The notes beneath the pieces were generated by a model. It made no database searches, was not told the origin of the DNA, and saw only the letters and a program-made list of their open reading frames with translations. From Physella acuta (lineage: Eukaryota; Mollusca; Gastropoda; Physidae), in contig NW_026731901.1 in NCBI RefSeq assembly GCF_028476545.1, positions 62,001-126,000 of the forward strand: DNA of 64,000 nt. The letters run 5' to 3'. The first letter of the stretch is position 1. The number at the start of each line of letters is the position of its first letter. Below are positions 24,136 through 37,578 of this stretch, piece after piece. The translations under genes were made by a program, and so were the position numbers.

Positions 24136-24720
24136 CCTGCCTCATTGATTGCTATATGTACTCACTCAGTCCCTTAACCAAATGAAACAGTTACCCACAT
24201 ATCAGACTAAACATACAGAACGTGTAACAACATACACATCCACCCACACAAAACAGAAACCCCACACACCGGGATACATACACACAGTTCCTCACACACA
24301 ATTTCCCCTCCACACTATCCCAACAACCTACAATACACCGACATGCCATATTGTCTCACAAGTACAATAGTCAGGTAAATTAAAATATTCACATTATCTT
24401 AAAAATCGTTCTTAACTTACCCTCAATCGGCTATCAACACAACACATATGCATTAGAAATAGCCTTCAGTAGTCAGTCCGATTAATTCAAATCCCACAAA
24501 CACTAGAGCTACGTTAGGCTTTAAATAAGATCTACTAGCGGCTGAATATCTCATCGATTATTTTGAAATCAATACATTGTTTTAGTTGTAATCATATTCA
24601 ACCACACGGCATGGAAAAAACAATGATGTTGAATAATTCGAAATGCAGAGGTGGAGCCAGGGAGTGAGATGGGGGGGGGGGGGGCAGTTCACTTGGGCGG
24701 AAGTGTAAAATTTTGTTGTT
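24136..24720. other. No gene seen; possible hAT-like end
   Basis: AC-rich near 24230-24330. At 24646, CAGAGGTGGAGCCAGGG followed by a G run resembles one end of a hAT-type non-autonomous element, but no matching opposite end was found. Confidence 0.3.
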
Positions 24721-24724
24721 CGCT

Positions 24725-25180
24725 TCAGTGTCCGGTTATGTCCAGGGGGTTTTAGTCCAGGGGGGTTATGTCTAGGGGGTTTATGTCTTGGGGGTTATGT
24801 CTAGGGGGTTTATGTCTTGGGGGTTATGTCTAGGGGGTTTATGTCTTGGGGTTTATGTCCGGGGGTTTATGTCTCTGGGGTTTATTTCTAGGGGGTTTTT
24901 GTCCAGGGGGTTTTTGTCCAGGGGGTTTATGTCTAGGGGGTTTATGTCTAGGGGGTTTATTTCTAGGGAGTTTATTTCTAGGGGGTTTTTGTCCAGGGGG
25001 TTTTTGTCCAGGGGGTTTTTGTCCAGGGGGTTTATGTCTAGGGGGTTTATGTCTAGGGGGTTTATGTCCGGGGCTTTATGCATAGGGGGTTTATTTCTGC
25101 GGGGTTTATGTCCAGGGGGTTTATGCCCAGGGGTTGTATGTAAGGGGTTTTTTTGTCTAGGGGGTTATGCCCAGAGGGTT
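24725..25180. repeat. 15-bp G-rich minisatellite (TTTATGTCTAGGGGG)
   Basis: About 30 units of TTTATGTCTAGGGGG or TTTTTGTCCAGGGGG, with the two forms interspersed. The unit is a multiple of 3, so a 147-codon plus frame and minus frames stay open. Confidence 0.96.
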
Positions 25181-25409
25181 TGTACAGTTTTTTTTACCTG
25201 CAGCATTCGTAAGGGGAGAGTAAATTTGTAAATTTAAAATAGATGCGGCTAACTCTATATATGGTCATTAAAAATGTGTACACACTTCTTTATAGGAATT
25301 TAATGTAATGTCTTTTTCTTTAAGAATAGAAGTTGTGTAGACAGACCTGCGACACGTTGGTAACCTGACATAGTAGAGGACAGCTCACAAGTCAAGTGGA
25401 AGAAATATG

Positions 25410-27500
<2,091 letters not shown>

Positions 27501-27505
27501 CTTAC

Positions 27506-27791
27506 TGTTACGTCCGGGTTTGGTTCAACTCAGAACACGATTAGTGGCTTCAATACTTTTATTTAGACTCAATTCTTCACATAACAGAGTACCCCTTGCT
27601 CTAACCGCTACCAACTAACACCTTACAACAATTCGCTCCAACTTTTATACCGCATTCGACCTTGGGATAACAATACATAAATACACCGGGGTTAACAATA
27701 CTCTAGGGTAAACTCAACTCAAACACGCACTCTCCCCTAATTCTAGATTATTCTAACCTATTTCTATCTACCCTACAGCTGCCCCGTAACA
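27506..27791 (-). mobile_element. Solo LTR of an LTR retrotransposon, probably Ty3/gypsy type
   Basis: A 286-bp unit begins TGTTACG and ends CGTAACA, a perfect 7-bp TG...CA inverted terminal pair. It is flanked by the 5-bp direct repeat CTTAC on both sides (27501-27505 and 27792-27796), the size expected of LTR-element integration. Read on the minus strand it has a TATA box (TATAAAAG, near 27643-27650) and then a polyadenylation signal AATAAA (27558-27563), the U3-R order of an LTR. No internal region or second LTR is present, so it is the usual recombination relic. Perfect target duplications suggest a fairly young insertion. The gypsy-type assignment is inference from the TGTTACG end. Confidence 0.8.
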
Positions 27792-27796
27792 CTTAC

Positions 27797-29535
27797 CATA
27801 GCATTCGGCCACGATACGACACGACCTTGACCTTAGTACAGATTCTAACCATATCAAGGACACCAGCAGGTGACACCCTTTCGATATAATTAAGTAGTAC
27901 CTGCAGAGTTTCTTTCAGGAAAATCTGAACGAAATATAATTTAAATAGAAATATATATATATTTACCAGTATCTGCCCCCACCCACGGAAAATTAAGCCC
28001 CTCCCACCCCACCTAACTACGTATCAACATGCCCTCTACTACTAAACCGCACGTTCCCTAAAACAAATCTTGCTACCATACAGTAAATCTGCCAAGTATC
28101 ACAGAAGATTACATAATACTAAGTGGACATTCGACAGTTTAAATAGGATTTCCTGACACGTCCTCTATTATAAACTCACAGAGCAACACCACCTTCCTTG
28201 AGTACGTCGTAGAAGACACTACAACAGGTACCACTTTGTACGTCGTACAAGACACCACAAAAGGTACCACGACTCACCTGCAACGCACGTGCTACGGGTG
28301 GTGGTACTCACGAGTCAACTCAATGTAGGTAGAAACGTTCGTCCCTCTGACACCTTATTTATTCATAGGCGTTCTGAGTTTATTGGTCATGACATAGTGT
28401 TGATTCTAAGACACGTTTATTTCACGTAAAACTCAGACATACCCCTACCATTTTACCCCCTCCCACTACATACACACACCACACAACCCGTAGATAAACT
28501 AGGTCTATGTTTCTACCTTTGGTATTGAAAACATATGTCAGACAGCAAAATGAAAAAAAAAAAACTTTTATTTGAGTTTGTGAGAACTAGACAAACGTAT
28601 AAACAAATATTCCGTGTAAAAGTATGAGCGTTAATTTAAGTTCTCGAAGGTGGAGGAGTGCATTAGTGCATTTAGGTGGATGGGAAGAACCAGCAAGGCG
28701 TATCGAAGCTAAACATTTTAATTGGCATCGCGCTAAACTAGCTCTAGACTTAAACTTTAAGCACTACCACACACAAATAGACCTGACCCATTATTTTAAC
28801 ACGATCCTAAATCACAACATAACACAAAGCTTAATTCTAAGATCGTCACCTACACCTACAAGAAATAAAAACTCGATAAGATACGAACATCGTTCACTCT
28901 GAATTATTCGACGTACCGAAAAGTCCAACCAAGCCAAAAAACGACAACAAAGCCGTGTTGATGTAAATACCCTTCCCACCCCCTTCACAAAATACACTTA
29001 TTAACCCTTGACATTTCCTTAGTTTAAAAACTAACCCTAAACCTTGGATCATAGATTAGAAGAACAAAAAATGAACTTTGCTCTTAGTCACATGACTTGT
29101 TTTATACATTTTGTTTTGAGGATAGGAGTTCAGAGATTTTATTTTGAGGACGCGAGTTCAGAATAGCTCAAAGACGAGAGGTTTTTAGTGCATACTCTTG
29201 AAATTCCAGAGCGCGCGTAAGACTGGAATCAGAAGGCAACACCTAACGTAAACACAACAAGAACCTCAGCTATTCTGGAGACTTGCAGACCTGTGGCACC
29301 AAGGACATGAGCAACTTTGTACGGCAGTAAACTGTGAGTACAATACGGCGGCCTTTCAAGCTTTTTTTGTAGACACGGTTTCATGTGAAATGAATACGTT
29401 AATGACATACTTAAAATGTTATACAAAAATGTATCTAAAATGTATACAACGAAAATGTACACGATCATCAAAAGATTTAACAAAAAATAAAACAAGGACT
29501 AAGTTAATGAATAGAATAAAAAGGTAGTCGTGAAT
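27797..29535. other. No gene seen; small 37-bp direct duplication
   Basis: 28198-28272 holds two tandem copies of a 37-bp unit (TACGTCGTA(G/C)AAGACAC and ACA(A)AGGTACCAC). The 92-codon plus frame at 28624-28902 and its antisense frame show no known domain. The rest is AT-rich. Confidence 0.4.
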
Positions 29536-29549
29536 TAGTAAGCTTCATT

Positions 29550-29668
29550 GTTATTGCATTATACACATACAAGTAGAGTATTTTGGATTATACACATACA
29601 AGTAGAGTATTTTGGATTATTCACATGTGAGCAGAGGATTTTGGATTTCACACATGCGAATAGAGTAT
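29550..29668. repeat. 29-bp tandem repeat, four units
   Basis: TACACATACAAGTAGAGTAT plus TTTGGATTA recurs at 29562, 29591, 29620 and 29649. The first two units are identical; the last two are diverged. Confidence 0.92.
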
Positions 29669-30677
29669 GAAGTAATAAATTTCAGCAGTAGTAGGTAAGG
29701 AAAAATATATTTGAAAGATAGGCAAATTTACATTGTAACTATTTTAAAACACCACACTGTAACATACATGTATACATGTAATATGTTACATTTTAATTAA
29801 CATGTCAACTTTTGTTACTATTTAAAACTCGAAAATGATTTCAAAAGCTTAGTGAATTATTATTTTTTAGTTTTAGAGTACAAATTTCGAAGACATCCTG
29901 GTACAATTTATCAAAAAAGTTTGACAGAATTGATGTGGGGCTGTGAGGTTGTTGTGTTGGGGTCAGGCACAATCAGGTGTTCACACACCGCTCTCCAGTA
30001 AATGACCTTCAATGTGTGATAGACAGGTGTCACGATTTAACGATTCAGCTCATCACACCGATGCTTTTTTTTCCCTCCCTCAAGACGGCAAATCACAAGT
30101 CGACACAGCGTTAAAACAACATATCACCACTTCGTCACGCTTGACTTGTGACGGCCGATCTTTGTGGGGCTGTTACAACACGCCCCTGCCTCCCCCCCTC
30201 ACACGTCATAGCACGATCATCAATCACCCCTGCCAGGTGACGACCCACTTGTTTGATACACTGACCCACATTTCTAAAGCCCGTTGCGCATCAGTGATTA
30301 ACCACAGGTAAAAAAAATACCTTGTTTACGGATACTTGTATCCATACATGTATTAGCTACAAATATCAGCAACAAGTAACAGGTACATTCAACGGAAAAG
30401 TAACATGGTTATGTATTAGACACATATTAAAGGTAAGTTTTTCATGTGCAAGTATTGCCACATTATTTCAGGCAAAATATTTAAATCAAGTATAAGCTGC
30501 AAATATAACTACCATTAGTTAAAATTAAAGACAATGTGTGGCACACTCTGGAACCGGTATTTTACTAGACTCTGGAACCAGGCGCAAACTCGACTCAAGC
30601 ATAGGGTACAAATCCGCCAAACATGTCAAGCACAACGTTTTGGCAAAGAAACTTTTTACAAATGTATGGCACATAAA
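29669..30677. other. No gene seen
   Basis: The 99-codon plus frame at 30012-30311 has no known domain. Otherwise AT-rich DNA with no repeat that I could see. Confidence 0.4.
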
Positions 30678-31370
30678 ATAAACCGGTAGTGATCTCCCCT
30701 AAACTTTCTCGAATATTCTTATATAAAAAAACAGGGGATGGTAACTGGGGATATAGTTATGATTTTTAATCCATTTTAAATACTTAAACTTTTAAAAATA
30801 GAATAGAATCTCATAAAAAAAAATTGCGCACCAAGCAAACGCCGAATAAAAACGCGTATAATAGTGCTGCAATATTATTAGTACTTTAAAAATTTACATT
30901 AGTTTTTTGAGAAATCGGAAGTAGCGTAAATTACTACTTCCAGTCAACGGAAATTACTCAAAATTTAACAGAAGGTAGAGAATTAGATCTTTTACTTACA
31001 TGTGAAATTTCATTTATCTATCTGAAATAGTACTCAAGTTATAGGCTTTAAAAAAATTCAAAGTAGGAAAAGTACCACTTCCGGTTATCGGAAATCGCTC
31101 AAAAGTTGATACGGATCTACGATTTTGATAAAATACTTATATATGAAATTTCATCAACCTAGCTGTAACGGTACTCAAGTTATCGTGTTTACACACGGAC
31201 AGACACACACACAGACACACACACACACACAGACATACGGACAAGATTGCAAAATTATGTTTTTCCGTATCAGTGAGGTGTAAAACGTCGAGATTTGTAA
31301 AAATCTCGATTTTTTTTTTTGCACGATTACAATACTTTCTCTATACTACGTATATACGAGAAAGTAAAAA
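30678..31370 (+). repeat. About 690-bp dispersed repeat, copy 1
   Basis: Matches 52859-53547 end to end in the same orientation, at roughly 93-95% identity by eye. It starts ATAAACCGG, AGTGATCTCCCC, ACTTTCTCG and ends in a palindrome, ACTTTCTC...GAGAAAGT, at about 31333-31366. The left-end ACTTTCTCG is therefore an inverted match to the right end. An (AC)n stretch with ACGGACAGACACAC lies inside both copies. No coding frame of note. It is a non-autonomous element of unknown class; inverted ends suggest a DNA transposon, and the terminal hairpin could also fit a Helitron-like element. Confidence 0.85.
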
Positions 31371-31429
31371 GGTGAGTTGTTTCCCTTATTTAAAAAAAAC
31401 AATAGATAGGCCTATATCAATAAATAATA

Positions 31430-31539
<110 letters not shown>

Positions 31540-31732
31540 AGTTTATGAACTGAGCAATTTGACATCCAATACGTTAATTGTGTTGTACTGTAGGTATTAA
31601 GGCCACATAAGCCACAGTGAAGTCATCTTTATGGCGGTATTACTGCTGGGTGCCAGGAGTTACGTACCCTCAGCTCTACAGTTTTATGCCAGAGTGCGTG
31701 TAAAACATGCCACGGTGCCCCCCGGAGAAGAG

Positions 31733-31799
31733 TTCATTCTGATTGGTTGATGGGCGACACAAGTTCATTTTGATTGGTTGATGGTCGACACGTGATCAT
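31733..31799. promoter_or_regulatory. Duplicated ATTGG (inverted CCAAT) block with an E-box
   Basis: Two tandem copies of about 32 bp: GTTCATTCTGATTGGTTGAT / GGGCGACACAA and GTTCATTTTGATTGGTTGAT / GGTCGACACGT. Each carries GATTGGTTGATGG, an inverted CCAAT box of the type bound by NF-Y, and the second runs into CACGTG. No gene start is visible nearby, so a promoter role is only a suggestion. Confidence 0.3.
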
Positions 31800-32035
31800 T
31801 TACCCCGGGATAATTCGAGTCTTAAAAATGTCAGGGTGTAGTGTGGCAACATATTTTGTTGGTCTCAAATGTTTAAAGTTATCTCGATAAATATGTACAA
31901 AATTAGATAGGACGCTTTAAGGTGTAATACATATACATTATAATTAAAATATGAAGATTAAGAATTGCATACTGCGGATATTTTACGTGTACCTTTACCT
32001 TGAAGAAAACTGTAAAAGATTCAGAGAATTACGCC

Positions 32036-32041
32036 CATATA

Positions 32042-32085
<44 letters not shown>
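32036..32085. repeat. (AT)n microsatellite
   Basis: 50 bp of AT repeat with one GT interruption. Confidence 0.97.
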
Positions 32086-32087
<2 letters not shown>

Positions 32088-32519
32088 TCCATCGCGTTAA
32101 GATGAGGTTTAAATATGAAGCTCAACACATAGATTTTTTAGGATTGATAACAAAACACACAGACATATACCAGCACATAATCGGGCATATTATCCGGCAC
32201 ATAATCGGGCATATTATCAACTATTTTTACCGTATAGCATTAAACATGTCTGTCAATCGAATTTACAAAAATAAAATTGTTTTTAGAACCGGCAGGAACT
32301 TGAACTCTGTCTTGTAATCGTCTTGTAATCTCGTCTGCACTGGGTTGCAGGTGATTGCAAGGGGCGGTATCGCCAGGTCGGTGACGTCATACCTGCTTGG
32401 GTAATTTGTTTCAAAGTTGGGTTTTTGAAACTTTTTTTTACTTTGGTGGCGTCGTGGCGGTGCCGGTGTAAAGATACCTGTTGGAATGAGTTGTGTGTGG
32501 GGTGTGGGGGGGATGGGGG

Positions 32520-33295
32520 TTGAGTGATTGTACACGTGAGTGTGTGTGAGAAAAGTGTTTGGGGCGTGTGAGTTTGTTGGTGAGTTTCTTTGAACGCATG
32601 TCTTGAGAATCAGGTGCGAGGTTAAGTTAAAGATTGTAAGCGTTTTATCTGCGTGTTTTTGGGATAGGAGGGTATGTAAGTGTAATTTATATGTTTAAGT
32701 GTGTATCATTACAGAAAACAGAAGCCTATGTGTGCGAGTGCGTGTATAGGTTGTGCGTGTGGGTGGTTGTATTTCAGTTTTGCTGTGTGAGTGTAGTGTT
32801 GTGAGTAGCTTTAATATGAGAGTGTGCGTTAGATGATTAAGGTGTTTAAAATTTTGATGTGTGAGTGTGTGCGTGTGTTAGTGTGTGTGTAGTTGTGTGA
32901 GTGTGTGAGTGTAGGTGAAAGTGTGTGAGTATGTTAACGTGTATATAGCTATGTAACTGTGCAAGTGTGAAAGAGTGTGTGTGTAGGTGTGTGAGTGTGC
33001 CTGTGTGCCTGTGTGCGTGTTTTGCAAAATCAGATAAAGTCATTGCATATAACTACGGTGAGTGTGCATTAGAAGGTGCGGGCGTTTAAATTTAGTTGTG
33101 TGAGTGTTTGAGTGAGTGAATGAGTGTGCGAGTGTGTGAGTGAGTGTGTGTTATGTAGCGAAAACATTGGATCAGATACATGACATGGAACCACGGTGAG
33201 TGTGTGTGTGTGTGAGTGTGTGCGTGAGTGTGTGTGTGAGTGAGTGAGTGAAATCACTGGATCAGATACATGACATGGAACCACGGTGAGCAACA
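32520..33295. repeat. GT/GTGA-rich low-complexity region with a 38-bp phrase repeated
   Basis: Dense GTGTGAGTG runs. A phrase TGGATCAGATACATGACATG + GAACCACGGTGAG occurs at about 33168 and 33253, with a degraded form near 33028-33064 (ATCAGATAAAGTCATTGCAT ... ACTACGGTGAGTG). Each phrase ends in a sequence like a splice donor, which is probably coincidence in a GTGAGT-rich tract. Confidence 0.85.
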
Positions 33296-33559
33296 GGTAA
33301 AAAAAAAAACAGACGACGGTTATCTACCTGTTTGATAAACGCGGCACCTGGGTCGTTGATGCCAGACCTGGAGGCATCGAGTGTAGCACTTACACCGTCT
33401 CGTGGCTACACGTCTCAGCTAGACCACCCTAGGGACCAACCTAGACCTCCTTAAGGATCAGCGTAGACAACCCTAGGGATCAGTTAGGCCACCCTAGAGA
33501 CCAACAGACCACCTCAGCAAGATCACACTAAGGACCACGTTAAGGACTACCCTAATAAG

Positions 33560-35200
33560 CACCATAAGGACCACGTTAAGGACCAACCAAGGTACCTACC
33601 CAGGTACCAACCCAGGTACCAACCCAGGTACCAACCCAAGGACCAACCCAAGGACCAACCCAAAGACCAACCCAGGTACCTACCCAGGTACCAACCCAGG
33701 TACCAACCCAGGTACCAACCCAAGGACCAACCCAAAGACCAACCCAGGTACCTACCCAGGTACCAACCCAGGTACCAACCCAGGTACCAACCCAGGTACC
33801 AACCCAAGCACCAACCGAGGTAACAACCCAGGTACCAACCCAAATACCAACCCATGTACCAACCCAGGTACCAACCCAAATACCAACCCATGTACCAACC
33901 CAGGTACCAACCCAGGTAACAACCCAAGGACCAACCCAAGGACCAACCGAGGTAACAACCCAAGGACCAACCCATGTACCAACCCAGGTACCAACCCAGG
34001 TACCAACCCAAGGACCAACCCAAGGACCAACCCATGTACCAACCCAGGTACCAACCCAGGTACCAACCCAAGGACCAACCCAAGGACCAACCGAGGTAAC
34101 AACCCAGGTACCAACCCAGGTACCAACCCAAGGACCTACCCAGGTACCAACCCAGGTACCAACCCAGGTACCAACCCAAGGACCAACCCAAGGACCAACC
34201 CAGGTACCAACTCAGGTACCAACCCAAGGACCAACCCAAGGACCTACCCAGGTACCAACCCAGGTACCAACCCAGGTACCAACCCAAGGACCAACCCAAG
34301 GACCAACCCAGGTACCAACACAAGGACCACCTTAAGGACCAACCGAGGTAACAACCCAGGTACCAACCCAAGGACCAACCCAGTGACCAACCCAGGTACC
34401 AACCCAAGGACCAACCCAGTGACCAACCCAGGTACCAACCCAAGGACCAACCCAAGGACCAACCGAGGTAACAGCCCAGGTACCAACCCAAGGACCAACC
34501 CAGGGACCAACCCAGGGACCAACACAAGGACCAACCCAAGGACCAAGCGAGGTAACAACCCAGGTACCAACCCAAGGACCAACCCAAGGACCAACCCAAG
34601 GACCAACCCAGGTACCAACCCAGGTACCAACACAAGGACCACCTTAAGGACCAACCGAGGTAACAACCCAGGTACCAACCCAAGGACCAACCCAGTGACC
34701 AACCCAGGTACCAACCCAAGGACCAACCCAGTGACCAACCCAGGTACCAACCCAAGGACCAACCCAAGGACCAACCGAGGTAACAGCCCAGGTACCAACC
34801 CAAGGACCAACCCAGGGACCAACCCAGGGACCAACACAAGGACCAACCCAAGGACCAACCGAGGTAACAACCCAGGTACCAACCCAAGGACCAACCCAGG
34901 TACCAACTCAATGACCAACCCAGGTACCAACCCAGGTACCAACCCAGGTACCAACCCAGGTACCAACTCAGGTACCAACCCAGGTACCAACCCAGGTACC
35001 AACCCAGGTACCAACCCAGGTACCAACTCAGGTACCAACCCAGGTACCAACCCAGGTACCAACCCAAGGACCAACCCAGGTACCAACCCAAGGACCAACC
35101 CAGGTACCAACCCAGGTACCAACCCAAGGACCAACCCAGGTACCAACCCAGGTACCAACCCAGGTACCAACCCAGGTACCAACTCAAGGACCAACCTAGG
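33560..35200. repeat. 12-bp minisatellite (CAGGTACCAACC), largest array
   Basis: About 137 units of CAGGTACCAACC with recurrent variants CAAGGACCAACC, GAGGTAACAACC, CATGTACCAACC and CAGTGACCAACC. A block at 34321-34580 is repeated almost exactly at 34633-34892, an offset of 312 bp or 26 units, with rare variants (ACCACCTTAAGG, GGTAACAGCCC) in the same order. The period is a multiple of 3, so frames up to 546 codons (minus strand, Trp-Tyr-Leu-Gly repeats) are open on both strands. They are not judged to be genes. Confidence 0.98.
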
Positions 35201-36047
35201 GACTACCCTAGTGATCAGCACAGGTAACCTTAAGGCCCACTCTAAGAATCACCCCACAGCCCACCCTAGATCAAAGGGTCGCCTTAGATGACCCCGGAGG
35301 ATCACCACAGAGACCATCTAAAGACTGCACTAGGCACCACACTAACAAAGACCTCGTCCCACAGTCAGGATCACACTAAATGCCATCTTAAGGCCTAAGG
35401 CCCACCCTATAAGGCAACATTAAAATTACGACCCTAATACCACCTCGTGTTTAAAGAAAACTTCACAAAACAAACTATTTTACCACCTTTGAAAAAACCC
35501 TACAGCTGACCGCCAAACCATCCACCCAGCCAACACCAGCAAACTACCAGGGACACAACTCCAAGTCACCCAGCTGAGTGACCGCCCCTGAACAGATTAC
35601 AAAACACCGTTAAGTGGTCGCCACTTGGTCTTGATTAGAAAATAGCGTGTGTATATCAAGCTGTGTTAAGTAATTTATGGAACACCAGTCTCAAGATAAG
35701 CAGGCGGTTTATCGCAGCTTAATGGGCATATCGTTTCATGGTATGTTTGGGTTGGGTTTACTCGTAGTCGACTACAGTTTTATAAAGCGGATACGATGTT
35801 GGTTTAATGAATCGTGTTTGTAACGTAGGATACTGGCATAGCATTGAATTACTAGAGCCGTATTACAGTTCGAAAAAAATTAAGTATTGATTAGTAAATT
35901 AACTTGTTGCATGTTTGTTGTTAAATGGACATGGTGTAAATCACGGGTGGGAAGGGGGGGGGGTATTCATTCAAGATTGCATATTTAATCAGGGTTCAAT
36001 CATGAAATAGTTAACTAATTTAATGAATGATATAGTGTCGAGAATGT
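35201..36047. other. No gene seen
   Basis: 35201-35420 continues a loose CCACCCTA-type degeneration from the 12-bp array. After that the DNA is AT-rich with a G run near 35953. No coding frame. Confidence 0.45.
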
Positions 36048-36264
36048 GCTCAGGTAAAGATGAAGTAGAGTTCACCTATTTCAGTGACCTCGGCATGTGA
36101 ATGAATAGTCTTGTCAGCACTGGTCAGCCGCCTTTACCTTCCCTAACGTGCGTCAGGTACCCATAAGAGCTGGGTGGACTCGAAGACGTGGTACAAACTC
36201 GAGCCCGGGATCCGAACTCGAGACTTTCGAGTTAACAGTCGAACGCTCTACCATTCGACCATTA
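36048..36264 (-). repeat. SINE family A copy, near full length
   Basis: The reverse complement has GGTCGAATGGTAGAGCGTTC (box A), AGTCTCGAGTTCGGATCC (box B), AGTCCACCCAGCTCTTATGG, GGAAGGTAAAGGCGGC, GTGCTGACAAG and GTGAACTCTACTTCATC. One of the best-preserved copies. Confidence 0.92.
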
Positions 36265-36525
36265 CTTACTGTATACAACAGTCCATAAAGTTTCATTTGG
36301 GTTTAGCCATGATGTAAAAAATACTTTGTCTTGTAACAATTAGGTTGGTCTAGTAAATACAGTCTGTAATTTTAATATTTTTAACAAAAAAAAAAACCGT
36401 TGCAATGTGAATGGAACTATGAATCTATGACATATTAGACAGCGAGATAATCCTCAGTTGTCTGAAGAAATTTTAATAAAGACTTGTTAAAACCTTGATC
36501 CAACTTCGAGAATACATGTAACCTC

Positions 36526-36541
36526 CAGTGTTTCTTCCAGA

Positions 36542-36577
<36 letters not shown>

Positions 36578-36751
36578 CGGGGCACTAGAAATTTTCGGGG
36601 CGAGGGGGGGGAAGGACGACGATTTCCGGGAAAGGGGGCGGACACTGTCAAAAGTATATATTTTCAATATAAATTTTCATCAGACGGGGGGTAGTGGATA
36701 ACAATTCCCCCCCCCCCCCCCCCCCCGAAGAGATGCCTATAAGAAACTCAG
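36526..36751 (+). mobile_element. hAT-like non-autonomous element, older copy
   Basis: Begins CAGTGTTTCTTCCAGACTTT and shares internal order with the reverse complement of 60558-60730: GGGGCAC...AAATTTTCGGGG, GCGGACACTGTCAAAAGTAT, TATAAATTTTC, and then a C run and GCCTATAAGAAACTC. Long G and C runs inside are expanded. The right end is degraded and no 8-bp target duplication is visible, so this is an older insertion than the other copy. Confidence 0.75.
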
Positions 36752-37324
36752 ACGGTTATTTTGAAAGAATGAATGAATAGTTAAACGATAATCAAAATAA
36801 AAAATAAGCAACGAAATCTATGCAATTTTTTTTAAAAAAATAAGCAAAACGAGGCATGTATTGTTTTTAAACCGGAAGTTCAAAATTTCGAATTACATTT
36901 TTTAAAACAAATGCCGCCAAAAAAACAACTGAATGCCATAAAAATGGAGTTGACATTTGACCTCCTGTATCATGACTCCATTCAGAAAGTTTTACGAAGG
37001 CCCTGCGAACCCATTATCGTGGTGACACTATGACGTCACGACACCATGACATCGGCTGACACCATGCCACCATGTCAATCCGCAAGGGCTATCCGCAGGT
37101 TGTTTTATGTGAAGGTCAGTCTCAAAAGGTCAACACGAAGGTCTAATCATTGTTTTATGTCTAGTTTGATAAAAGCTGGGTCTGCAATTGTCTAATGCAA
37201 ATAACATAGGTCATGTTTTTTTTTTTAAAAACGACAGTAGGTAAAAAAAAAAGCATCGTGCCGACGTGTTTTACCGCACGTCACTACATTTTCTAAGTTG
37301 TATTACAATATACTCTAATACAAT
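36752..37324. other. No gene seen
   Basis: Contains a TGACGTCA octamer at about 37031, followed by several ACACCATG phrases. AT-rich elsewhere. Confidence 0.4.
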
Positions 37325-37578
37325 GGGGATGCTTGATTTTATCGGTAGAGTGCTAGACTACTCACTAGAAAATCTCGAGGTCAAATCCGGGTTCAAGTTA
37401 GTACGATGTCCCGGGGTCCATTCAACCCTTATGAGTACCAAACTCACGTTAGGGAAAGTAAAGTCAGCTTGGCATAGTGCTGACCACACTATCCAGTCAT
37501 ATGCCGAGGCCACAGAAACAGGTGAACTCTACCTCACTTGCCTCATGGACCATCAGGTTGGAAAAGGAACTTCATTTT
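37325..37578 (+). repeat. SINE family A copy, near full length
   Basis: Head with TATCGGTAGAGTGCTAGACT and CGAGGTCAAATCCGGG. Body with GGTCCATTCAACCCTTATGA, AACTCACGTTAGGGAAAGTA, TGCTGACCACACTATCC, ATATGCCGAGGCCACAGAAA, AACTCTACCTCACTTGCC and a tail GGTTGGAAAAGGAACTTC. A 140-codon plus frame (37266-37688) lies across it and is a chance frame through the SINE. Confidence 0.92.

Noticed and set aside
33547-35291. Open frames of 546, 325 and 302 codons on both strands
   Set aside because: All lie in the 12-bp array, whose period is a multiple of 3. Both strands are open, the products are monotonous and unit changes are not codon-aware.
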